Part shown: piece after piece, positions 31,343-40,012 of the stretch
Layout of the letters: the number at the start of each line of letters is the position of its first letter
Position numbering within the stretch: position 1 is the stretch's first letter
DNA from: Amycolatopsis sp. WQ 127309
GTDB lineage: Bacteria > Actinomycetota > Actinomycetes > Mycobacteriales > Pseudonocardiaceae
Reading direction: 5' to 3'
DNA length: 64,000 bases
Assembly: GCF_023023025.1 (NCBI RefSeq)
Contig: NZ_CP095481.1
Span: forward strand, 6,213,001 to 6,277,000
Program-made: the position numbers and the translations under genes
Notes under the pieces: generated by a model
The model's input: the letters and a program-made list of their open reading frames with translations, nothing else
What the model was told of the DNA's origin: nothing
Databases searched by the model: none

Positions 31343-33274
31343 TTGTCACGCAAGAAAACAGTCGCGTGCATCGCCGCCGCCGCGTTCATCGCGGCCGGCG
31401 TCAACGCGGTGTCGCCGTCGATCGCCACCGCGGTCCCGCCCGGACCCGGCGCGCTCACCACCCTGGACACCTCGGCCGGCAACCGGGCGGCCCCCGTGGC
31501 CGGGCTGTACGACTGGAGCAAGGCCGGCTACCGCGGCGGGCAGAACCTGCCCGGCGCCGGCGCCGTCAACCCCAGCGCGAGCTGCAAGATCACCGCGGCC
31601 CAGCTCGCTTCGACGTACAAGGTCAAGCCGGACGACGGCGTCGACGACACCGCCGGTATCCAGGCCGCCATCGACAAGATCCACACGTCGTGCACGCCCT
31701 CGGCGAGCTACGACAAGCTGAGCCTGATCACCTTCCCGGCCGGCACGCTGAACGTCACGCACGAGATCCACGTCGACGCCAGCTACCTGATCCTGCGCGG
31801 CGCCGGCACGGACTCGACGAAGTTCGTCTACACCCCGGACAAGAACACCGAGTACGACGTGCTCACGCCGGACGGGGACCAGTGGGACCAGGGCAACATG
31901 GGCTACGAAGACGGCTCCGGCGGCTGGCTGTGGCCGGGCCGCGGCCTCTTCCGCGTGCAGTCGCGGGGCGTCGACCCCAGCTACGCCAGCGAGTACAAGG
32001 CCGCGCCGGCCAACCGCAAGGACATCTTCGAGGGCACGGTCAACGTGCACTGGAAGGCGGGCGCGAAGCTGCGTGAGAAGCCGGGTGACAAGGGCTTCGC
32101 GGCGCGGGCCGGGGACAAGACCGTCTACCTGGCCACCAGCGCCAAGACCACGAACATGAAGGTCGGCGGCTTCATCAACATGCGGGCCGCGAACTCGATC
32201 AACTTCTACAAGTCGATGAACGCGTACCCGACGACGTGGCCGCTGGAGAACCTCCACATGCGCCAGCAGTGGTTCACCATCACCGCGATCGACACCAAGA
32301 ACCACACCGTGTCCATCGACAAGCCGCTCGAGTACGACATGCCGGTCGACTCCACTTCGGACGGTTCCGCGGCGATCGACGGCAGCGTCTACGCCTCCAA
32401 GGCGTCGCCGATCCCGGACCCGATCGTCGGCGTCGGCTTCGAGAACTTCACCTTCGGTCAGTCGGCCCCGGCCGGCATCACCGAAGCGCAGGCCAAGGAC
32501 AACTACGGCAACCTGGCGCCGTCGCTGGCCATGCAGGGCATCGTGTTCAAGTGGGCCGCCGACTCCTGGGTCACCGGCATCCACTCGACGATGACCGGGT
32601 CGCACCCGATCGTGACCGAGGAGGCCAAGAACCTCCAGATCGTGAACAACGAGCTCGACGGCTCGTGGAACAAGGGCAAGGGCGGCAACGGCTACTTCCG
32701 CGGCTCCCGCGTCTGGGACTCGCTCTACGCCGGCAACACCACCCGCGACCTGCGGCACTTCACCTTCCAGTGGTCGGCCTCGGGCAACGTCGTGATCGGC
32801 AACGACATCGACTCGGACTTCAACATCCACGGCGGCTACGAGCGCAACAACCTGTTCGAGAACAACACCAACCGGGTGTCCTACGCCCACCGCTCGGGCA
32901 ATTGCACCGCGCACTGCGGTGACGAGGGCGGTGACGCGCCGGACGACTCGAGCTGGTTCCCGATCTACTGGTCGACCGGGCAGAAGGCGGTCAAGTGGTC
33001 CGGTTCGTCGGGCCCCCGCAACGTCTTCTTCAACAACACGATGACCAAGCAGATCACCGCGGGCGCGGCGTACACGCCGTACTACGCCGACCACACCAAG
33101 ATCTACCAGTTCGGCTGGGACGGCACCCAGTTCCACCACCTCGACGCCGGCGGCCAGCCGATCGTCGACTGGGCGCACAACGAGCAGCGGGACTACACGA
33201 ACGGGCACGGTGTCGACGACACGAAGACGAGCACCGCGAAGTCCCTGTTCCTCAAGAGCATCCCGGCGAGCTGA
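31343..33274 (+). CDS. secreted right-handed beta-helix protein, probable polysaccharide lyase/hydrolase
   Basis: A 643-aa secreted protein starting at a TTG with GGAGGG 5 nt upstream. The signal peptide RKKTVACIAAAAFIAAGVNA leads to AGYRGGQNLPG and VKPDDGVDDTAGIQAAIDKI, the pectate-lyase-superfamily (GH28/PL-like) opening. FPAGTLNVTHEIHVDASYLILRGAG follows, then parallel beta-helix coils (KNLQIVNNELDGSW, NVVIGNDIDSDFNIHGGYERNNLFENNTN). Catalytic residues cannot be named without a structural match. The next gene is another beta-helix protein only 21 bp downstream, so the two probably act together outside the cell on a polysaccharide such as pectin, alginate or a related uronan. Confidence 0.78.
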   Translation: MSRKKTVACIAAAAFIAAGVNAVSPSIATAVPPGPGALTTLDTSAGNRAAPVAGLYDWSKAGYRGGQNLPGAGAVNPSASCKITAAQLASTYKVKPDDGVDDTAGIQAAIDKIHTSCTPSASYDKLSLITFPAGTLNVTHEIHVDASYLILRGAGTDSTKFVYTPDKNTEYDVLTPDGDQWDQGNMGYEDGSGGWLWPGRGLFRVQSRGVDPSYASEYKAAPANRKDIFEGTVNVHWKAGAKLREKPGDKGFAARAGDKTVYLATSAKTTNMKVGGFINMRAANSINFYKSMNAYPTTWPLENLHMRQQWFTITAIDTKNHTVSIDKPLEYDMPVDSTSDGSAAIDGSVYASKASPIPDPIVGVGFENFTFGQSAPAGITEAQAKDNYGNLAPSLAMQGIVFKWAADSWVTGIHSTMTGSHPIVTEEAKNLQIVNNELDGSWNKGKGGNGYFRGSRVWDSLYAGNTTRDLRHFTFQWSASGNVVIGNDIDSDFNIHGGYERNNLFENNTNRVSYAHRSGNCTAHCGDEGGDAPDDSSWFPIYWSTGQKAVKWSGSSGPRNVFFNNTMTKQITAGAAYTPYYADHTKIYQFGWDGTQFHHLDAGGQPIVDWAHNEQRDYTNGHGVDDTKTSTAKSLFLKSIPAS

Positions 33275-33295
33275 CCGTCCGGAAAGGACCATTCG

Positions 33296-34303
33296 ATGAT
33301 CAAGACACTGGCGGCGCTGAGCCTGGTCGGACAGCTCGTGCACCCCGCGGCGACGACCATCACCGTCACCACCGCGACCCAGCTGTCCGCGGCGCTGTCC
33401 GCGGCCAAGCCGGGCGACACGATCGCGCTGGCGGACGGCGACTACAGCGGCGCGTTCGTGGCGACGAAGCCGGGCACGGCGTCCGCGCCGATCACCCTGA
33501 CCGGCAGCGCGAAGGCCGTGCTGCACGACCCGCTGTTCAACCCCGGTGACACCGACTGCCCGTCCGGCCAGACCGGCTACGGCCTGTGGCTGCAGGGCGC
33601 GAGCTACTGGAACATCAAGGGAATCTCGGTCACGAACTCGAAGAAGGGCATCGTCCTCGACGGCGCGACCCACGTCACGATCGACGGCGTGAGCGTGCAC
33701 GACATCGGCTACGAGGGTGTGCACTTCCGCAAGAGCAGCGCGTACGGCATGATCAAGAATTCGACCGTCTACAACACCGGCAAGGAAGAGCCCGGTTACG
33801 GCGAGGGCGTCTACCTGGGTTCGGCGAACAGCAACTGGGAGTGCTACGGCACCGGCGGCGGCGAGAACCCTGACGCGGGCGACTACATCCAGGTGCTGGA
33901 CAACAAGATCGGCCCCGGCGTCGCGGCCGAGGGCATCGACATCAAGGAGGGCACCCACGACGGCCTGATCTCCGGCAACACCCTGGACGGCACGGGGGAG
34001 AAGAACCAGAACTCCGGCGACTCCACGATCGACGTCAAGGGCGACGAGTACACGATCACCGGCAACAAGGTGACTCACCCGTACCTGGACGGCTTCCAGG
34101 TGCACAACGTCTGGGAGAACGCGGGCTGCGGCAACACGTTCAGCAAGAATACGTTCACGCTGACGAACGCGTCGGGCTACGGCATCAACGCGACGAACCA
34201 GAGTGACTGCGTCTCACAGAAGAAGCCGAACGTGATCGGCGCGTCGAACACGTCCACGGGCGGCAAGGGGGTGTCCAAGACCCCGGTGACCCCGGGAACC
34301 TGA
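33296..34303 (+). CDS. secreted parallel beta-helix polysaccharide-lyase-like protein
   Basis: A 335-aa exported protein with a short signal peptide (MIKTLAALSLVGQLVHPA). It begins TTATQLSAALSAAKPGDTIALADGDYSG, the DUF1565/PL6-like opening of right-handed beta-helix enzymes. Repeated coils follow: YWNIKGISVTNSKKGIVLDGATHVTIDGVSVHDIG, YIQVLDNKIG, DGLISGNTLDGTG and YTITGNKVTHPYLDGFQVHN. A cysteine pair may form a disulfide late in the fold. It is transcribed with the upstream beta-helix gene (21-bp gap, GGAAAGGA site). Lyase or epimerase activity is possible; the substrate is not resolvable. Confidence 0.78.
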   Translation: MIKTLAALSLVGQLVHPAATTITVTTATQLSAALSAAKPGDTIALADGDYSGAFVATKPGTASAPITLTGSAKAVLHDPLFNPGDTDCPSGQTGYGLWLQGASYWNIKGISVTNSKKGIVLDGATHVTIDGVSVHDIGYEGVHFRKSSAYGMIKNSTVYNTGKEEPGYGEGVYLGSANSNWECYGTGGGENPDAGDYIQVLDNKIGPGVAAEGIDIKEGTHDGLISGNTLDGTGEKNQNSGDSTIDVKGDEYTITGNKVTHPYLDGFQVHNVWENAGCGNTFSKNTFTLTNASGYGINATNQSDCVSQKKPNVIGASNTSTGGKGVSKTPVTPGT

Positions 34304-34312
34304 CGGCCGTTC

Positions 34313-34355
34313 GACGCCGTTCTCCTCCGGGTCGTGCTCGGAGGAGAACGGCGTC
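34313..34355. terminator. 17-bp perfect hairpin after the beta-helix operon
   Basis: GACGCCGTTCTCCTCCG at 34313-34329 pairs exactly with 34339-34355 around a 9-nt loop, starting 10 bp after the stop codon. It is a strong intrinsic-type terminator without U-tract. Confidence 0.8.
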
Positions 34356-34426
34356 AGCCGCTCGGTCCTTCGCGCGTGACGGGGCCGGGTCGGATGATCG
34401 CCCGGTCGGCGGGGCATGCTGGAGGC

Positions 34427-35134
34427 GTGTCGAGCGAAGTGGGGGACGCGGAGCGGGCGCTGCACCGCCGGATGGGGCTGGCCTGTGCGGCGGCGACCGC
34501 GGCCGGGCTGCCCGGGCGGTTCCGGGTGTGGGAGGACGGCGGGCTGCTGGCCGTGCTGGCCACCGACCCCGCGCTGGGGTTCCTGTCGACGGTCTCCGGG
34601 GTCACGCCGGAGACGCTGCCCGCGCTCGACGTCCTGCTCGCCGGCTGGGAGCCCACCGTGCTCACGACCGGTGACGAGGTGCCCGAAGGGCTGGTGCGGG
34701 CGGAGGACCGCCTCCTGGCCGTGCGACGGCTCGGGGAGCCGCCCGAAGCCGACCCGGGAGTCACCGAAGGCGACGACGTCGTCGACGTCCTGCTCGCCGG
34801 GTACGAGGTCACCGGCGTGGTCGCCGCGTTCGTCGCCGCCGAGCACCGGGTGCCGGCGATGCGGCGGTTCCTGCTGGTCGAGGGCGGGACGCCGATCGCC
34901 GCCGCGGGGATGACCGTGCACGGCGACGTCGCGGTGCTCGGGGGTGCGGCCACCCTGCCGGCGCACCGGGGGCGCGGCGCCCAGTCGCGGTTGCTGCGGC
35001 ACCGGCTGCGGGTGGCGGCCGACGCGGGCTGTGTGCTGGCCGTCGCGACGGCGCGTGCCGGGTCGGTGAGCGCCGCCAACCTCGGCCGGGCGGGGTTCCG
35101 CCGCTACCGGCGTTCGGCCTGGACGAAACCCTGA
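34427..35134 (+). CDS. GNAT-family N-acetyltransferase
   Basis: A 235-aa protein with a C-terminal GNAT fold: GTPIAAAGMTVHGDVAVLGGAATLPAHRGRGAQSRLLRHRL contains the acetyl-CoA pyrophosphate loop (RGRGA). ANLGRAGFRRY is the closing strand-helix. The N-terminal ~120 residues form a second, degenerate GNAT-like half (FLSTVSGVTPETLPALDVLL). The start is uncertain: GTG 34427 is chosen, with GTG 34439 as an alternative. A CATGCT hexamer 11 bp before 34427 suggests a leaderless transcript. The acceptor is unknown. It is convergent with the methyltransferase downstream. Confidence 0.8.
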   Translation: MSSEVGDAERALHRRMGLACAAATAAGLPGRFRVWEDGGLLAVLATDPALGFLSTVSGVTPETLPALDVLLAGWEPTVLTTGDEVPEGLVRAEDRLLAVRRLGEPPEADPGVTEGDDVVDVLLAGYEVTGVVAAFVAAEHRVPAMRRFLLVEGGTPIAAAGMTVHGDVAVLGGAATLPAHRGRGAQSRLLRHRLRVAADAGCVLAVATARAGSVSAANLGRAGFRRYRRSAWTKP

Positions 35135-35138
35135 TCGG

Positions 35139-35975
35139 TCACGGCTTGCGGGCGAGGCCGCCGGCGATGATGCGGTGCGCGACCGTGACCGGCTTGATGC
35201 GCGGGCCGTCGGGCCACCACTGGTAGAGCGGCACGATGCCCGGGTCGATCAGCTCCAGGCCGTCGAACAGCTCGGCGATCTCCTCGTGGGTGCGCCAGGT
35301 CGCGCCGCCCAACGAGCCGCGGGCCACGACGTCGGACAGCTGGCGCGCCGCGTCGCTGTCCGCGGGTTCCTGCGGGTCGAGCAGGTGCGAGATGAGCACG
35401 TGCGACCCCGGTGGCAGGGCGTCGATGTACTCGCGCATGACGTCGGCCGGCGCGTGGCGGTCGCCCTTGTGGTGGTGCAGGGTGGCGACCTGCGACAACA
35501 CGATCGGCCGAGTCCAGTCCAGGTGAGCGCGCACGACCTCGTGGTCCAGGATGCTGCGAGGGTCGAAGATGTCGCCTTCGACGTAGCGGGTCAGCTCGTT
35601 GTCCTCGAGCAGCGCCCGGCCGTGCGCGGTGACCACCGGGTCGTTGTCGACGTAGACGACCTTGGACAGCCGGTCGAACCGCTGCGCGACCTGGTGGACG
35701 TTCTCCGCGGTCGGCAGCCCGGAGCCGCAGTCGAGGAACTGCGTGATCCCGGTCTGGTGCGCCAGGAACCGGATCGCCCGGATGAGGAACAGCCGGTTCT
35801 CGCGGGCCACCTCGACGACGTCCGGCATCGACGCCGCCAGCTGGTCGGCGGTCTTGCGGTCGATCTCGTAGTTGTCCTTGCCGCCCAGCAGGTAGTTGTA
35901 GACCCGCGCGACGCTGGCCCGGTCCGGGTCGACGCCGACCGGGGTGTTCGGGGAACCGGCATCGTCCGACGGCAT
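35139..35975 (-). CDS. DUF574-type SAM-dependent methyltransferase
   Basis: A 278-aa member of PF04672, the second in this window. It contains DPDRASVARVYNYLLGGKDNYEIDR, the family's opening signature, then TQFLDCGSGLPTAENVHQVAQ (SAM loop), KVVYVDNDPVVTAHGRALL and the closing LYQWWPDGPRIKP. AGGAGG lies 10 nt before the ATG. It is a better match to the family consensus than the copy at 24111. Acceptors are unknown. It is divergent from the Met-rich membrane protein. Confidence 0.92.
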   Translation of the reverse strand: MPSDDAGSPNTPVGVDPDRASVARVYNYLLGGKDNYEIDRKTADQLAASMPDVVEVARENRLFLIRAIRFLAHQTGITQFLDCGSGLPTAENVHQVAQRFDRLSKVVYVDNDPVVTAHGRALLEDNELTRYVEGDIFDPRSILDHEVVRAHLDWTRPIVLSQVATLHHHKGDRHAPADVMREYIDALPPGSHVLISHLLDPQEPADSDAARQLSDVVARGSLGGATWRTHEEIAELFDGLELIDPGIVPLYQWWPDGPRIKPVTVAHRIIAGGLARKP

Positions 35976-36113
35976 TTCCGGGCGCCTCCTGTCCGCGGGG
36001 AGAAACTCCCACCCACCGTAACCATCCGGGTGGGCCGGGGTGACGCCGGGCCACCGGGAACTTTTCGCCCCCGCCGTCCGACCTATGCGCGGATCTCCTC
36101 GAAAGGTGGTGCG

Positions 36114-36770
36114 ATGACAGCCTCGTTCGCGCTGCGGCTGGCGCTCGGCGTCGTGTTCCTCCTGCTCGCCGCGTACTACGCCGGGCGGTGGGTGCTCTCC
36201 CGCCGTGACGGGCCCGCCGCCGGGTGGGGTGACGGCCCGGCCCACGCGTCGCACCTCGTGCTGTGCGCGGGGATGGCCGTCACGGTCGTGCCGGCGATGG
36301 ACCCGCTCCCCGCGCCGGTGTGGATCGCGCTGTTCGGCGGCGTCACGGTGTGGTTCACCGCGCGCATCCTGCGCCGGCGGGCCCCGGCGGGGGAGCTGCA
36401 CCACGTCGTCGGCGGCGCGGCGATGCTGTACATGGTCGTCGCGATGCCCGAACTGCCGCCGATGTTCGGCATCCCGGCCGCCCACGACATGTCCGGCATG
36501 GCCGGGATGGACATGGCGGGGATGCACGAGATGGCCGGCATGCCCGGCATGACCGCCGTGGCGGGGGCCGGCACGGGCCTCGCGGTGCCGATCATCGCGT
36601 GGGTGCTGGCCGGGTACTTCGCGGCGCACACGGTCCGGCTCGGTGCGACCCTGGCCGGCGCGCCCGGCGCCGGGGCGACGGCCGAGCGGAACCGGTCACC
36701 GCGGCTGCTGGGCGCCTGCCGGATCCTCACCAGCGTCGGGATGGGCTGCCTGCTCGTCGCGATGGCCTAG
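36114..36770 (+). CDS. DUF5134-like membrane protein with Met/His-rich loop
   Basis: A 218-aa integral membrane protein with about five to six helices (FALRLALGVVFLLLAAYYAG, LVLCAGMAVTVVPAM, VWIALFGGVTVWFTARIL, AAMLYMVVAMP, AVPIIAWVLAGYFAAHT, SVGMGCLLVAMA). Between helices 4 and 5, residues 124-146 repeat GM/DM/HEM units (HDMSGMAGMDMAGMHEMAGM), typical of Cu(I)-binding loops. The DUF5134 family is found in actinobacteria. Copper handling is an inference from the Met/His content; no copper chaperone or CsoR gene is adjacent. Confidence 0.75.
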   Translation: MTASFALRLALGVVFLLLAAYYAGRWVLSRRDGPAAGWGDGPAHASHLVLCAGMAVTVVPAMDPLPAPVWIALFGGVTVWFTARILRRRAPAGELHHVVGGAAMLYMVVAMPELPPMFGIPAAHDMSGMAGMDMAGMHEMAGMPGMTAVAGAGTGLAVPIIAWVLAGYFAAHTVRLGATLAGAPGAGATAERNRSPRLLGACRILTSVGMGCLLVAMA

Positions 36771-36776
36771 TCCTGC

Positions 36777-37451
36777 TCAAACGGCGCACGCCCACGTCAC
36801 CATCAGCGGGAACTCCGCCCGCCAGAACGCGCCGCCGTGCGAGCCGGTCCGTTCCTCCATGACGACGTCCGCGCCGGCGGCGCGCAGCGCGTCGGCCCAC
36901 CGGGTCGCGTTCGCGAGGAACCACGGCTCGTTCGTGCCGCCGACGAGGTACGTGCGCGGGAGCGCCTTCGGCAGCACCGCGGGCGGCCGGTACCCGCCGC
37001 CCGGCGACGCGCAGAAGACCGCGCCGTAGACGTCGGGATGACGCAGCCCGACGGCGAGCGCGAGCTCGCCACCGGCCGAGACGCCGAGCACCGCGGTCCG
37101 CTCGGCGGGGAGTGCGACGCCGAACCGCGATCGCGCCCAGCGCCGGACGTCCTCGACGAAGAACGTCTCGTGGGCGGCGAACCGGTCCGGGTCGAAACCG
37201 AACTCCGCCGTGCTCTCGCCCGGTGAGTACTCGTGGATCCGCCGCGTCTCGTCGTCGGGGCGGTGCGCGGCGACGATCATCGTGGGCGGCGAACCGGCCG
37301 CCTCGAGATCACTGCCCCACGACGCGATCGACGGGCCGTCACCGGCGAAGACGACGAACCGGGGCGGCGCGGCCGGAACGTACGCCGTGACCGGCCGGCC
37401 GCCGTCGTAGCCGAGCGTTTCGGTGACGAGACGTCCCGCCGGTGGGGTCAT
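36777..37451 (-). CDS. alpha/beta hydrolase, putative esterase (enterochelin-esterase-like)
   Basis: A 224-aa serine hydrolase of the esterase D/enterochelin esterase-like group. The nucleophile elbow is GVSAGGE (Ser in AVLGVSAGGELALAV). TYLVGGTNEPWFL and the terminal HGGAFWRAEFPLMVTWA supply the candidate acid and His (GSHGG). It lacks a signal peptide. It is convergent with the Met-rich membrane protein (6-bp gap) and shares its strand with an ECF sigma gene whose stop lies 9 bp upstream of its start, so they are probably co-transcribed. Substrate unknown. Confidence 0.8.
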   Translation of the reverse strand: MTPPAGRLVTETLGYDGGRPVTAYVPAAPPRFVVFAGDGPSIASWGSDLEAAGSPPTMIVAAHRPDDETRRIHEYSPGESTAEFGFDPDRFAAHETFFVEDVRRWARSRFGVALPAERTAVLGVSAGGELALAVGLRHPDVYGAVFCASPGGGYRPPAVLPKALPRTYLVGGTNEPWFLANATRWADALRAAGADVVMEERTGSHGGAFWRAEFPLMVTWACAV

Positions 37452-37460
37452 CCGGCGAGC

Positions 37461-38018
37461 TTAGGCGCACCGGGCGGGGGTTTCCCGCATCGCCGCCGTG
37501 AGGTCGTCGCGGGCGCGGGCCACCCGGGAGCGGATCGTGCCGACCGGGCAGCCGCACGCCGCGGCGGCGTCCACATAGGACAGCCCGAGCGTCTGGGTGA
37601 GCACGAAGGCGTCCCGCCGGTCCGGTTCGAGCGCGTCGATCAGGTGACCGAGCACGACGCGTTCCTCGAACACCGCGGGGGCGACCCCCTCGGCCACGGA
37701 CTGCCAGTCGGCCAGCGCGGCCTGACGCGGGCGGGCGCGCAGGCCGCGGATGTGGTCGGCCACCACCCGCCGGGCGATGGTGAACAGCCAGGTCCGGGCC
37801 GACGAATCGGCCCGGAACCGGCCGAGGCCGCCCAGCGCGCGCAGGTACGTCTCCTGCGTCAGGTCGTCGGCGGTCTGGAAGTCGCTCAGGCTCGCGATGT
37901 ACCGCCGGACGTGCGGCTGGGTCGCCCGCAGGAACTCGTCGAGGGCCTGCCGGTCGCCGCGGCCGGCGAGCTGGGCCCACTGCGTGATCTCGGCGTCTTC
38001 CGCGGTAGGTGACCTCAC
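37461..38018 (-). CDS. ECF-type RNA polymerase sigma factor
   Basis: A 185-aa extracytoplasmic-function sigma factor. Region 2 is DEFLRATQPHVRRYIASLSDFQTADDLTQETYLRALGGLGRF, followed by RTWLFTIARRVVADH. Region 4 is DALEPDRRDAFVLTQTLGLSYVDAAAACGCPVGTIRSRVARARDDL. It resembles SigC-like ECFs, which often lack an adjacent anti-sigma factor; none is seen here. It starts at a GTG. The downstream esterase likely shares its transcript. Confidence 0.88.
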   Translation of the reverse strand: MRSPTAEDAEITQWAQLAGRGDRQALDEFLRATQPHVRRYIASLSDFQTADDLTQETYLRALGGLGRFRADSSARTWLFTIARRVVADHIRGLRARPRQAALADWQSVAEGVAPAVFEERVVLGHLIDALEPDRRDAFVLTQTLGLSYVDAAAACGCPVGTIRSRVARARDDLTAAMRETPARCA

Positions 38019-38049
38019 ACCGCGAACACGTCGGGCACGCCCGGACGGT

Positions 38050-39867
38050 TCACGCCTTGTGGTGCACCTCCTGCAGGCCGTAGACCGGCGTCGGGATCCC
38101 CTCGAAGCGCGCCTTGAGCTGCAGCGCGAGGTACAGGGAGTAGTGCCGCGACTGGTGCAGGTTCCCGCCGTGGAACCACAGGCCCTCCTGCTGGGTGGGC
38201 TTCCACATGTTGCGCTGCTCGCCCTCCCACGGCCCGGGGTCCTTGGTCGTCTCCGAACCGAGCCCCCAGCACTTGCCGACGCGGTCCGCGGTCTCCTGGC
38301 CGACGAGGTCGGCGACCCACCCGTTCATCGAGCCGTAGCCGGTGGCGTAGACGACGAGGTCGGCCGCCAGTTCGGTGCCGTCCTCCAGCACCACCGCGTC
38401 GCGCGTCAGGTGATCGACCTGGCCGTGGGCCAGCTTGATCTTCCCGTCGGCGACCAGCTCGGCCGCGCCGACGTCGATGTAGTAGCCCGAGCCGCGGCGC
38501 AGGTACTTCATGAACAGGCCCGAGCCGTCGTCACCCCAGTCGTGCCGGAAACCGGCCTTCTCCAGGCGCTCGTAGAAGTCCTGGTCTCGCTCGCGGATCG
38601 CGTCGTACACCGGGGTCTGGAACCCCGCCATGATCCGGTAGGGGATCGACGCGAAGATCATGTCGGCCTTGTCGGTGGTGACGCCCGCGGCCACCGCGCG
38701 CTCGGAGTACAGGTCGCCCAGGCCCAGGTCCATCAGTGAATCCGACTTCACGATGTGCGTCGAGGAGCGCTGGATCATGGTGACGTCGGCGCCGTGCTCC
38801 CACAGCGCCGCGCAGATGTCGTGCGCGGAGTTGTTGGACCCGACGACGACCGCCTTCGTGCCGGCGTAGGCGTCCGGGCCGGGGTGGCGTGACGAGTGGT
38901 GCTGCTCGCCGGCGAAGTCGTCCATCCCGGGGAACGCCGGGACGTTCGGCTTGCCGGACATCCCGGTCGCGAACACGACGTGCCGCGGCGTCAGGACCAG
39001 CTCTTCGCCGTCGCGGACGACGGTCACCAGCCACTGCTCCGCGTCGGCGTCCCACTTCGCCGACGTCACCTCGGTGCTCGTCCAGTACGGCACCTCCATC
39101 AGCTGGGTGTACATCTCCAGCCAGTCGGCGATCTTGTCCTTCGGCGCGAACACCGGCCAGTTCTCCGGGAACGGCAGGTAGGGGAGGTGGTCGTACCAGA
39201 CGGGGTCGTGCAGGCAGAGGTTCTTGTAGCGCTTGCGCCACGAGTCGCCGGCCCGCGCGTTGCGCTCCAGGACCAGCGCCGGCACGTCGAGCTGGCGCAG
39301 CCGCGCGCCGAGCGCGATGCCGCCCTGGCCGCCGCCGATGACCACGACGTACGGCTGCTGCTCGTAGCCGAGACGCGCGTCTTCCTCGGCCCGCTTCTCC
39401 GCCCAGGACGTCCGGCCGCGGACGACGCCGTGTTCGACGCCCTTCGCACGCCGGTCGCGCTGCCGTTCCTCGAAGCCCTTGAGCTCGCGCAGGCTGGTCA
39501 GCAGCGTCCACGCGCCTTCGTCCTTCAGCCGCAGGTGGCCCTTCGCACGGCCGCTCGCGGTCTCGAACTCGAGCCACGCCTCGGTGACGCCGCCGGCCTC
39601 GGTCGGCGGCTCGGTGGTGCGGAAGCCGGACGGGCCGATCCGGTCGAGGGTGGCTTCCAGCAGCCCGGTCACGCCGTCGCGGCCCTCGACCGTCTTGATC
39701 GTCCAGGTGAAGGAGACCAGGTCACGCCAGTAGCTGTCGACGGCGAAGAGCGCGGCGGCGGCTTCGACGTCGCGGGCCGCGAGGGCCGTCTCGAACCGGT
39801 TCAGCCAGGCGTCCACCCGGGCCTGCGGCGTGTCCGTCGCGGCCGTCCGATCCACCGTCTGTGTCAT
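38050..39867 (-). CDS. flavin-containing monooxygenase with N-terminal NTF2-like domain
   Basis: A 605-aa two-domain enzyme. Residues ~15-130 form an NTF2/SnoaL-like domain; residues 170-605 are an FMO. The FAD motif is VVVIGGGQGGIALG (GxGxxG at 178-183) and the NADPH-binding motif KAVVVGSNNSAHDICAALWE. The fingerprint FAGEQHHSSRHPG deviates from the Baeyer-Villiger FxGxxxHxxxW, so class B FMO activity on N/S or ketone substrates is open. The ATG has GGGAG upstream. It is divergent from an AcoR-like regulator with an operator-like dyad between, as in inducible ketone or alcohol oxidation systems. Substrate unknown. Confidence 0.87.
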   Translation of the reverse strand: MTQTVDRTAATDTPQARVDAWLNRFETALAARDVEAAAALFAVDSYWRDLVSFTWTIKTVEGRDGVTGLLEATLDRIGPSGFRTTEPPTEAGGVTEAWLEFETASGRAKGHLRLKDEGAWTLLTSLRELKGFEERQRDRRAKGVEHGVVRGRTSWAEKRAEEDARLGYEQQPYVVVIGGGQGGIALGARLRQLDVPALVLERNARAGDSWRKRYKNLCLHDPVWYDHLPYLPFPENWPVFAPKDKIADWLEMYTQLMEVPYWTSTEVTSAKWDADAEQWLVTVVRDGEELVLTPRHVVFATGMSGKPNVPAFPGMDDFAGEQHHSSRHPGPDAYAGTKAVVVGSNNSAHDICAALWEHGADVTMIQRSSTHIVKSDSLMDLGLGDLYSERAVAAGVTTDKADMIFASIPYRIMAGFQTPVYDAIRERDQDFYERLEKAGFRHDWGDDGSGLFMKYLRRGSGYYIDVGAAELVADGKIKLAHGQVDHLTRDAVVLEDGTELAADLVVYATGYGSMNGWVADLVGQETADRVGKCWGLGSETTKDPGPWEGEQRNMWKPTQQEGLWFHGGNLHQSRHYSLYLALQLKARFEGIPTPVYGLQEVHHKA

Positions 39868-39924
39868 GAGCACTCCCAAGCGTCGGCTGTGCCCCCGATC
39901 ACACTCCTGGGTGAACCGCGGCGG

Positions 39925-39953
39925 CAAGGGTTGCACCGTGTTGCACGCCCTTG
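39925..39953. promoter_or_regulatory. dyad with TTGCAC repeats between FMO and AcoR-like gene
   Basis: CAAGGG (39925-39930) and CCCTTG (39948-39953) flank two GTTGCAC units 10 bp apart. It lies in the 145-bp divergent gap and is a candidate binding site for the GAF regulator. Confidence 0.5.
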
Positions 39954-40012
39954 GCGGACCCGGCCGGCGGATCTAGGCTGGTGAGCCGACGCGACGGTGC
40001 GGAGGTGGCCTC

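Noticed and set aside
31346..34105. A 919-residue open frame on the minus strand opposite the beta-helix genes
   Set aside because: It mirrors the codon bias of the plus-strand genes, has Arg/Val/Asp-rich low-complexity sequence and no domain; antisense openness is normal at ~70% GC.
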